From contig CM047806.1 of the NCBI GenBank assembly GCA_026214975.1, forward strand, positions 78,601,599 to 78,665,598: a stretch of DNA of 64,000 nt, given 5' to 3'. Positions within the stretch are counted from its first letter, which is position 1. Every line of letters starts with the position of its first letter. The notes below the pieces were generated by a model. That model saw nothing but the letters and a program-made list of their open reading frames with translations, ran no database searches and had not been told where the DNA came from. A program made the position numbers and the translations under genes. This document shows, piece after piece, positions 55,729 to 64,000 of the stretch. This DNA is from Gentiana macrophylla (Eukaryota; Streptophyta; Magnoliopsida; Gentianales; Gentianaceae).

Positions 55729-58700
55729 TTTGTTTTGCAGGATGTCTGGTACATAGATAGTGGATGTTCCAGACACATGACAGGAAACAAGAGATGGCTT
55801 ACTGACTTCAAAGCTTTTGATGGACCTGAAGTCAAATTTGGAGGCAAAGAAAACCCTGGCAAGATTAAGGGGAAGGCACAATACTCAAGAATAATTTGAA
55901 GATTCAAAATGTGGCACATGTTAAGGGACTTAAGTTCAATCTACTAAGCATTAGTCAATTCTGTGACAAAGGCTACAATGTACACTTCAATAAGGAAGGA
56001 TGCAAAGTGATTCACAACCAAACGAACACAGTAGTTCTTACAGGAAAAAGAGAAGACAACATGTATGTGGTGGATTGGACAACAGCTAAAGCAAAAACAT
56101 GTTTGTTTGTCAAAAATAAACAATCAATCAGCTGGATTTGGCATAGAAGACTAAATCATCTGAATTTCAAGACCATCAACACATTATCAAAGAAAAAGTT
56201 AGTTGAAGGGCTGCCAGAGATCACATTCAAGAAAGAAAGTCTCTGTGATGCATGCCAAAAAGGGACGCAAATCAAAAGTTCATTCAAATCAAAGCCCTAC
56301 CAATCTACAACAAGAATTCTGCATTTGTTACATATGGACCTATTTGGACCAGTCACACCAGTAAGTGTAAGTGGTAAGAAATACACTCTAGTAGTGGTTG
56401 ATGACTACTCCAAATTCACCTGGACTATCTTCATGAACAAGAAGAAAGAGACACTCAAGAAGATGTCAGATCTACTTAGAAGATTTCAAAATGAGAAAGA
56501 ACTAAAGATTATCAAGATCAGATCAGATAGAGGCATAGAGTTTCTAAATGAATTGATCAGAACTTATTGTGAAGACAATGGAGTATTACATCAACTATCT
56601 GCAGCAGGAACTCCACAACAAAATGGTGTAGCAGAAAGAAGAAACAGAACTCTCAAAGAAGAAGTCAGAACAATGATTGCAGAAGCATGCCTACCAAAGA
56701 GGTTTTGGGCTGAAGCAGCAAACACAACATGCTATACAAAGAACAGATCAATCATCAACAAACATCATGGAACAACTCCATACGAGATATGGAATGGAAG
56801 AAAACCTAACATTTCACATTTACACATGTTTGGATCTAAATGTTTTATTTTGAACAGGAATCAGTTACACACCTTTGATGAAAAAGCTGATGAAGCAATC
56901 TTTATGGGATACTCAGATACCAGCAAGGCATTCAGAGTTCTCAACAAAAGAACATTGGTAATTGAAGAATCAATACATATAGTATTTGATGAACCTAATA
57001 CAAATGGTGAAAGTCTTCAAGATCAAGAAGAAGAAGCAACACAAAGGGAAGTATATACAAATACAACCATACCAGCTACCATTCTGAATCATCATTTTGA
57101 AAATCAAAATGAGCCACAAGTCATTACAGCAGAAAAAGCACCAGAACTTGAAGCTCATACATAACCTGAAGTTGCAGAAGCACCAAGTGAAGAACAACTT
57201 CAACCTGACCTAAATTGGCTAAGAGATCATCCTGAAGAACATGTCATTGGAGACATTCACACAGGAGTTAGAACCAGAAGACAATTGGAGCATATGCTAA
57301 TATGTTTTCTATCACAAGTGGAACCCAAGACTATAGATGATGCAACCCAAGATGCAGATTGGATTATAGCCATGCAAGAAGAACTTAATGAATTTGAAAG
57401 AAATAAAGTATGGGAACTTGTTGACAGACCAGATACAACCAACATCATTGGAACAAAATGGGTGTTCATAAACAAGATGGATGAGCAAGGAACAGTTGTC
57501 AGAAACAAAGAAAGACTAGTTGCAAAAGGCTATTCTCAAGCAGAAGGAATAGATTATGATGAAACATTTGCACCAGTGGCAAGATTGGAGGCAATCAGAT
57601 TCTTTCTAGCTTTTGCTGCACACAAATACTTCAAAGTCTATCAAATGGATGTCAAAAGTTCATTTCTGAATGGACTTCTAGAAGAAGAAGTATATGTGGA
57701 ACAACCTCCTGGTTTTCAACTCAAAGGAAAAGAAGACAAAGTATACAAGCTCAAGAAAGCTCTTTATGGACTCAAACAGGCACCTAGAGCTTGGTATGAA
57801 ATACTATCACAATTTCTGATCAAGAATGGATTCAACAAAGGAACTATAGACAAAACTCTATTCAAATTAGAGGAAGGAACAAGTACACTACTAGTATAAA
57901 TCTATGTTGATGACATCATCTTTGGATCAGAGGATGAAAAACTGTGTGAGAAATTTGCAAACCTGGTGAAGAGCAAATTTCAGATGAGCATGATGGGAGA
58001 ATTAAATTACTTTCTTGGTCTTCAAGTAAAGCAAATGAAGGATGGTATTTCCATTAGTCAAGCCAAGTATACAAAAGACTTAATACACAAGTATGGTATG
58101 GATACAAGTGGCACAGTAGATACACCAATGTGTGCATGAGTCATTCTTGGAAAAGATGAAGCTGGAAAAGATGTTGATCAGAAAATGTATAGAGGAATCA
58201 TTGGATCCCTACTTTATCTAACTGCAAGCAGACCTGATATAGCATTTGCAGTAGGAGTATGTGCAAGATTTCAAGCTCAACCAAAAGAATCACATCTTCT
58301 AGCAGCCAAAAGAATAATCAAACACCTGAAGAACACCATCAATGTTGGAATTTGGTATCCAAAAGATGGAGGACTCATTTTGATATCATATTCAGACTCT
58401 GACTACGCTGGATGCAAAATAGATAGAAAAAGCACCTCTGGAACATGCCAGATGCTAGGCACCAGGCTAGTCTCCTGGTTCAGTAAAAAGCAAAACTCCA
58501 TATCTACATCATCAAACCAAGCGAGAATATATATAGCAAGAAGCGATTCTTTGTGCACAAGTACTTTGGATCAGACAATAGCTAAGGGATTATGGAGTGG
58601 AAGAAAAGACTATCCCAATCATGTGTGACAACACAAGTGCCATATCTATCACTGAAAATCCAGTGTTGCATTCAAGAACAAAGCACATTGATGTGAGACA

Positions 58701-58851
58701 TCATTTTATCAGAGATCATGTTGAAAAAGGAGATGTCATCCTAAAATACATACCCATTAAAGATCAATTGGCTGACATCTTCACTAAACCACTCAGTCAT
58801 GAAAGATTCAGCATGTTAAGAACTGAGTTGAGAATGATTGAGATTGACTAA
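55729..58851 (+). pseudogene. Element H pol: protease, integrase, reverse transcriptase, RNase H
   Basis: Starts in the gag frame after the TAA. The protease is WYIDSGCSRHMT (D-S-G 55756-55764). A one-base shift near 55870 precedes a 422-codon open frame (55896-57164) holding [28 protein letters not shown] and GTPQQNGVAERRNR, a complete integrase with catalytic D, D and E present. TAA after EAHT. RT (57285 on) has [14 protein letters not shown] at 57897-57899 stands where relatives have CAA just before [13 protein letters not shown] at about 58138. RNase H (58185-58851) has a frame break near 58520 and the TAG at 58579-58581 also present in D; it ends MIEID, TAA. Confidence 0.93.
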
Positions 58852-59107
58852 GTACCAAAGAGCCGCTAACTGGAGTAATCAGCCAAGTGACTTCATCAGC
58901 TGTTTAAACCGCTGCCATTACAGGAGATATAGCAGGTAAGGCACTGGTACTCGGTGAAGTCAACTTCACTGATTGTTAGGAACGGTAGAATAAAGCAGCT
59001 CAGTGGAAACTTCACTACATCGGCTAAGTGACCAGCCAAGGCACTCCACCGAAACAAAGAATGGAGAAATGGGCAAAATTAAAGTGTGAACCAAATCAAC
59101 TCTTATA

Positions 59108-59367
59108 CACATGGAGAATAAAGAAGTTATGGAGGATTATACTATAAAATATTACACACGTGGAGATCAATTAACAATAATGGAGGTAACCATATTATTT
59201 TTCGAATTACAAACGCCTCAATTTCGGGGATTGATCATTACATACCTCAATCCACCTCCCCGTTACACTCGAATATGGTGATTTATATACACAAAATCAT
59301 GCCATTATGTCATTAAATCCTTCCACATTCAAACCACGTTCACACTACCTAAATTATCCTATATAAA
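59108..59367 (+). promoter_or_regulatory. Putative internal promoter of element H ORF3
   Basis: CACATG (59108-59113, CACGTG in D) and CACGTG (59157-59162), about 200 bp conserved with D, then TATATAAA (59360-59367) 93-100 bp before the ATG at 59460. The stretch 58852-59107 between the pol stop and this block is non-coding, with no other recognisable element. Confidence 0.55.
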
Positions 59368-59459
59368 CCATACTTAGAGATTCTTCAGAAATATTTACAC
59401 TCAATTGCAAGTTACAAAACCCTATTGCAAATCAAATATATCTCTCAAATCTCAAATAA

Positions 59460-61419
59460 ATGGCTTCATCTTCTACAATCTCTCCCACTAAAAAATTCTA
59501 TGAAAAATCAATCATCACCGGATCGTTTTTCAAACCCGAACACTACCTCTCTTTCTGTGACAATGATGCACAAGCTCAACGCTTGGTTTACTGTTGTTCA
59601 AATTTGGGGTTAATGACCTTCCTAAACCCCCCAATAAAAGGAATTTTCTAGGAATATCTGATTACATTCTGGAAAAATGCCAAGTTGTGCCCAGCACAAA
59701 GAAAACTGATGTCGACTGCATAAAAAGTTCAATCTTTGGGAAAGAGGTAGTCATTACGCCTGGTCATCTCAATAGATTCCTACACCTACCAATGATAGTT
59801 CTGGCTAATGTAAAGTTTGTGACAGTTGACATCAAGAAATTCTAGGCTGAGATAGCCAAAACCCCCAAGAAAAACTGCAAAATATACAATCTCCCTAGAT
59901 CAGCACTAAAACTTCCGTTTGCTGAATTTGCACCGGTCATCACCAAAAACATTGAAGGAAGAAAAGGGTCGATGGAAAACTTAACTGAGTTATGGATCAA
60001 GCTAATGGCAATCATCTACGAAGGTACTAAATTTGACTGGGCAACATTTGTATTCATTTGGTTGAAAGACCAGATTCAAAAGGAGATTGATCTGTCCATT
60101 ACGGAACCAAGCAAGGGTTTGCAGAAGAAAGGTGATTTCTGGGAGAGGAAATCATATGGGTTCCCTCTTCAACATCTGTTTGACACATTGAAAGTGAAAC
60201 CCACAAATCTGCAGGCTCCACACAGGTCTAAGGTAATGTTTACTTACATCAAGGCATCTATGAAACCCAAACCAACTGATGGAAGAAAAAGAAAACAACC
60301 TGAAAGCAGCAGATCAGGAGTGGGATGAAGAACTAGATCCCAGAAGGCACAAGAGAACGCCTCTGTGACTGGTACCAGCAACTTGAACGAACCAGTGACA
60401 ATCAGTGATGATACAGCAACGGAGGAAGAAAAACAACAAGAGGACATCACCTATCTGGAAGAATGTGAGGAAGGATATGCTCTCACTTCATCTGAAGAAG
60501 AGGAGATGGATGAGGAAGAAGCTGAGACAGAGGATGAACACTCAGAAGGCGGCCATCTTGACGCTAATCCAGAAAACATGGAAATTTCGGATGATGAGCT
60601 GACACTTCAAGAAGTGCTTTTCAAGAGCATCGGCAAAGTTGACGAACAACCAAGTGAACCAGCAGATAAAACTCACTCAGCCGAACTTGTCAACTCCACC
60701 ACTATTGACCAAGAGAGAACAGCAGCAGAGGAAGTCCTATCTCCAGCAGATGAAGAAGCCAGCACACCCCAGCAACCCCCTACTGACCCTAAGTCCAATA
60801 AGGAAGAAAAAGAAGAAAAGGAAGAAAGAGAAGAAAACGCAGAAAGTGAAAAGGATGAAGAGAAGGAGGAAGAAGAAGAGGTGAAAATGGAAGAGGAGAA
60901 AGATTAAGATGATGAGGATGTTGAAGTGGCACCAGAGGAAGTTGATCCAGAAAGAGTCTTCAATCTGGATATTCAACCCCTGATTGTGGACATGGAGAAG
61001 CACCACATCAGACAAAATCTGAAACTGCCCTAAGGAGTGACGCAACCTCCCTCAACAACAAGATTGAATCCCTCATCAGTCACATCAAGGTACAAGATGA
61101 GGTCATGGAAAAACAGGGAAACGTGCTCTGCAACTTAAATCATCTTATTCCCTACCATGTCCAATCCAATCTTGAATTTCCTGCTGAAAAGATTGACCAC
61201 AATCTCAAACCCTTGGTGGACACTCTAAATGCTCACACTCATCAAATTCAGCATCTGGATGAGGTCATGGAGCACTCTGGCAAGCAACTCAACCTCCTAC
61301 TCAAAATTGGTGAGGCAACAAACAAAATACTGGAGAAAAGATATGGTCCTCTCCCTGAATCTGAAGATGCAATCAGGATTCTTGAAGAACGGTTTGGTGA
61401 TACCAAAAAGGGGGAATGA
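59460..61419 (+). pseudogene. Element H ORF3 (post-pol protein of unknown function), shortened
   Basis: ATG 59460 (MASSSTISPTKKFYEKSIITG), matching D. The N-terminal domain reads HYLSFCDNDAQAQRL, then (after a shift near 59640-59680) SSIFGKEVVITPGHLNRFL, TAG at about 59843 where D has Trp, FDWATFVFIWLKDQIQKEI, KGDFWERKSYGFPLQHLF and SKVMFTYIK. TGA at about 60326. Then a strongly acidic Glu-rich region (60365-60907), a TAA, and a helical C-terminal stretch (61105-61419: DHNLKPLVDTLNAHTHQIQH) ending DTKKGE. The Arg/Ser/Gly-rich part and charged C-terminus of D (about 270 plus 100 codons) are absent. I see no signal peptide or membrane span. Confidence 0.75.
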
Positions 61420-61684
61420 AGCTCAAAGCCTGAAACTAAAAGCTCCAGTGGAAAGAAGGAAAGCCCAATAGATAAGGGCAAAGGCATCCAAGGCAAAGGC
61501 ATCAGGTTTGAAGAAATGAAGAAAAAGACCTTATGCTATTGGCCTTTGTCTTTGAATAAAAAGGATGCAATATCTTATTGCCCTTAAATGGATGAATACA
61601 ATTTTTTATTTCTATTCTGTTAATAATTATCCTTGAAAAAATTGTTACACTTATGTTCAGGCTCATGAGGGTTTTGGCATCATC
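61420..61684 (+). other. Element H region between ORF3 and PPT
   Basis: A Lys/Ser-rich reading continues for about 50 codons in the ORF3 frame after the TGA (KKESPIDKGKGIQGKG), then AT-rich untranslated sequence to the PPT. Confidence 0.6.
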
Positions 61685-61697
61685 AAAAAGGGGGAAA
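61685..61697 (+). other. Element H polypurine tract
   Basis: AAAAAGGGGGAAA one base before the 3' LTR. GGCATCATCAAAA (61676-61688) overlaps it and pairs with TTTTGATGAT (61720-61729) in the LTR. Confidence 0.93.
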
Positions 61698-61698
61698 T

Positions 61699-63118
61699 TG
61701 TTAGGAACATTTTATTATGTTTTGATGATAGCCATACAAGCTATTATAGCAAGCCTAAAATAAGTTAGAATTCTTTGTATATGTCTTTACTTAGAGTCTA
61801 ACATGTTGTATAAGTTGAGTCGGACAAGTACTGTACTAGTTGGTAGGACGGCAAAGTAAAACAGACATTCGGCAGAGTGAAGCTAGCCAAGCACCAGCAG
61901 ATAAGCAATGAAGAAATTATGGTCTGACTTATAACCAAGGAAGTCTGTGATGACCTTGGATAAGTCTAAGTCATGTTTCAAGTAATGAATCTCAATGTTT
62001 AAATATGGTGTACACTGATCTCACCCAAAACAAGGATCCGTGAAGTACAAGGATTCTCCTTTGAACTTAAAGAATAAAGGAAACAATGAATCGGCAAAGT
62101 AAACTAACTTTCGGTTGAGTGAATACAAAGCAGTAAATGAAGATCTAAGCGGCAAAGTCAGGTGGGTCACTTGACCGTTCCAAGAATGGCTGAGTAAACC
62201 TTACTCATTCAGAATATTGAAATATGAAGAAGATACAGAAGATCAAGCATTAAATGCACAATTAATAGAGGATCAATCAAGGACGGATTTTATGGTAAAC
62301 GTTTGAAGAAAAATCCGATCACTATACTCAAGGAGAATATAATTAAGGGGGAATCAAGAATAAAATCAAGGATTATTCCCCTCATTAATATAGCCAACGG
62401 ACGGAAATTCAAATAAATAATAATCAAGGCTATAAATAGAAGGAACTGATAGAAAAACAAAGAACAAGAAAACGATCCAAAAAAAATCTGAACAGAAGCT
62501 CTGTCAAAGTGAAAAATCTTCTATCTGTGCTAAAAGGAAATATCCAGTGATCAACTCAAATCTAAGAGCTATAAATCAAACATCAAGCATTGAGATTGAT
62601 CAACAAGTTGGTGAATTCAATTCACATAAATCAAGCAACTGAATCAGAGCCATCTAAGAGGGAGTTGTGTTTGTGATAATTCTTTGAAGGATTTGATCCC
62701 AGGGAGCAAAGTGAAAGAGACCGAGTCATTTGAAGGTATTTGCGATCAAGGAGTGATAGTCTTGTAGATTGTGAAGCTTGTGAAGTCAAGGACAATCGTA
62801 CTATTGTATCTGTGAAAACAATAGTGAATTCCTCCAATCATCACAGGAGAAGAGTGGATTAAGGAATTACACCCCCTGAACCACTATAAGCCTTGTGTCA
62901 ATTTACTTTCTGCAATTTACCTTACTGCATTCATTTAGTGGATACTATTATATCATATATTTATGATTGCTTAAACTACTTTGAAACAACATAGTAAGAA
63001 GGGACTTATCCGCTGCCCAAAAGCTTTCTAATATAAGAAATGTTTTTAAAACTCCACTATAGTCATTCACCCCCCCCCCCCCCTCTGACTATAGTTTTAC
63101 CCTTCTCTGGGACCAACA
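61699..63118 (+). repeat. Element H 3' LTR (1,420 bp)
   Basis: Same ends as the 5' LTR; 14-C run (63070-63083) between two ACTATAGT octamers (63056-63063 and 63088-63095). A patch of clustered differences from the 5' LTR lies at 62668-62755. Confidence 0.95.
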
Positions 63119-64000
63119 AAGTGTTAGTGGAATGAAATAAACATTGGTAGTTGTGGATGATTACTCCTGATAGACTTGGGTAATATTTACAACCAAAATG
63201 AGACTCTACAAAAAATGTCAGAATTATTGAAGAGACTACAAAATGTGAAAAGTGTTTATGTTGTGAAGATCAGATTAGATCAGACTAGGGTTTTGAATTC
63301 CTAAAAAAAGTCATAAGGGATAATTGTGAGCAAAAAAGTGTGATGCACCAACTCAGCATAATGGGGTTGCTAAATGAAGAAATAGGAGTTTAAAGGAAGC
63401 AGGCAGAACAATGATCAGTGAAGCAAAATTACCAGAAAGGAATTGGGCATAAGCTATCAACACAGCTTGTTCCCTACAGAAAAGATATTCAATGAATAGA
63501 AAGCTTGATAAGACTCATGAAATTTGGAATGGCAGAAAACCCAACATTTCATATTTTCATGCTTTTGGAAGCAATTGTTTCATACAACACAATGGGAAAG
63601 ATCAGCAGAAGACGTTTCAACCTAAGGTTGATAAAGGAATCTTTTTGGGATATTCTTCGGTCAGTAAGGCATCCAGGGTGCTGAACAAAAGAACCCTAAA
63701 ACATGAAGAATCTATTCATGTGGTATTTGATAAACCCAACTTTAATCGTGACACAGTATAAGCAATACCAGAACCAATTCAACAAAAGGAAGCTCAACCA
63801 TCACTTGTTGATATTAAAAGAAGAATATGTCAACTTAGTCTTTCGGTTACTAGGCTAGACCTGCTGATACTTCTGTTAAATCTGCTACTAAACCTATTGA
63901 TCACCCTACTAAACCTACATCAGATCCTTCAGCAGACCAAGTTCCAGAAAATCAAGCAAATGCCCAAGGATATCAATGTTTAAAATAGCACCCTGTTGAA
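63119..64000 (+). pseudogene. Element G integrase remainder and linker
   Basis: Continues SG-K-TLVVVDDY-like reading with stops and small indels. The catalytic-Glu region is recognisable only in pieces (63360-63420). From 63492 the C-terminal part is open for 89 codons (EIWNGRKPNISYFHAFGSN, GIFLGYSSVSKASRVLNKR, HEESIHVVFDKP). After the TAA the acidic linker towards RT is degenerate. The RT would follow beyond the right edge. Confidence 0.85.

Larger units (their letters stand above)
52039..63118 (+). mobile_element. Element H: Sirevirus with shortened ORF3, in element G integrase
   Basis: 11,080 bp; LTRs of 1,418 and 1,420 bp, PBS, PPT, and gag, pol and ORF3 in the usual order. It is the same family as D (same LTR ends, PBS and ORF3 promoter region) in the opposite orientation. 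G sequence reads AAGTG|TTAGTGG after H; before H it is AAG directly followed by TGTTAGG, so the AAGTG duplication overlaps the LTR start, consistent with loss of one TG. It is about 1 kb shorter than D without E, mainly in ORF3. Confidence 0.95.
51100..64000 (+). mobile_element. Element G: Sirevirus fragment, outermost host, split by H
   Basis: Plus-strand gag end (51100-51403), PR to integrase (51404-52038) and, after H, the rest of integrase and the following linker (63119-64000). It is the same family as B (shared FHAFGSNC-type, NGKDQxKTFQPK and GIFLGYSSVSKA strings). Its 5' LTR and most of gag are missing at the left because B begins there; they would be expected beyond the left edge. It is heavily decayed, consistent with the oldest layer. 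Confidence 0.85.

Noticed and set aside
60639..60884. Lys/Arg-rich ORF resembling a nuclear signal
   Set aside because: Out-of-frame reading of the Glu-rich region of H ORF3; no conservation in D.

Overview
The window is plant nuclear heterochromatin, most likely from a eudicot. I find no host gene, tRNA, rRNA or CRISPR array. Essentially every base can be assigned to LTR retrotransposons nested inside one another. The evidence for a plant is the lineages present: Sirevirus-type Ty1/copia elements with initiator-Met PBSs, the AAAAAGGGGGAAA polypurine tract and an extra ORF after pol; an Athila/Tat-like Ty3/gypsy element; and a 55-bp piece of plant mitochondrial nad7. I cannot name the species.

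Layout, outermost to innermost. G (Sirevirus, +, 51100-64000, running off the right edge) is the outer host. B (Sirevirus, -, 4800-51099) sits in G, head to head with the visible part of G. Three elements sit in B: A (another copia lineage, -, 1-4799, running off the left edge, inserted just after B's pol); D (Sirevirus, -, 7137-24267, in B's integrase, TSD CTTTC/CTTTT); and F (pol-less Athila/Tat-like gypsy, +, 28443-50346, in B's 5' LTR, TSD TACAA). E (a smaller copia, -, 15600-20647, TSD AAGTG) lies in D's gag. C (Sirevirus, +, 29061-42969, TSD GTTAT) lies in F's 5' LTR. A chimeric Sirevirus scrap I (48323-about 49365) lies in F's 3' LTR. H (Sirevirus, +, 52039-63118) lies in G's integrase. 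The nest is four layers deep (G<B<F<C and G<B<D<E).

The Sireviruses form two families. One is B, C and G (LTR about 1.7 kb, TGTTGGACTT...GGACCAACA). The other is D and H (LTR about 1.41 kb, TGTTAGGAAC...GGACCAACA). All read gag - in-frame TAA - PR-INT-RT-RH, and the three seen complete (C, D, H) add a long ORF3. No coding region is fully intact. Most breaks are single nonsense changes that look like C-to-T at CAG/CAA/CGA, plus short scrambled patches centred on CTG/CAG that may be consensus errors.

The most interesting features are these. ORF3 in C, D and H is preceded at the same spacing by what looks like its own plant promoter (G-box CACGTG, TATA box, then about 100-120 bp to the ATG). 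Clustered CTG/CAG scrambling separates paired LTRs and breaks pol ORFs. A nad7 fragment sits in B's integrase. Gag and pol are separated by one in-frame TAA at constant spacing. D and H share a premature TAG in RNase H. Hairpin-like structures surround the polypurine tract and the C-run before the PBS.
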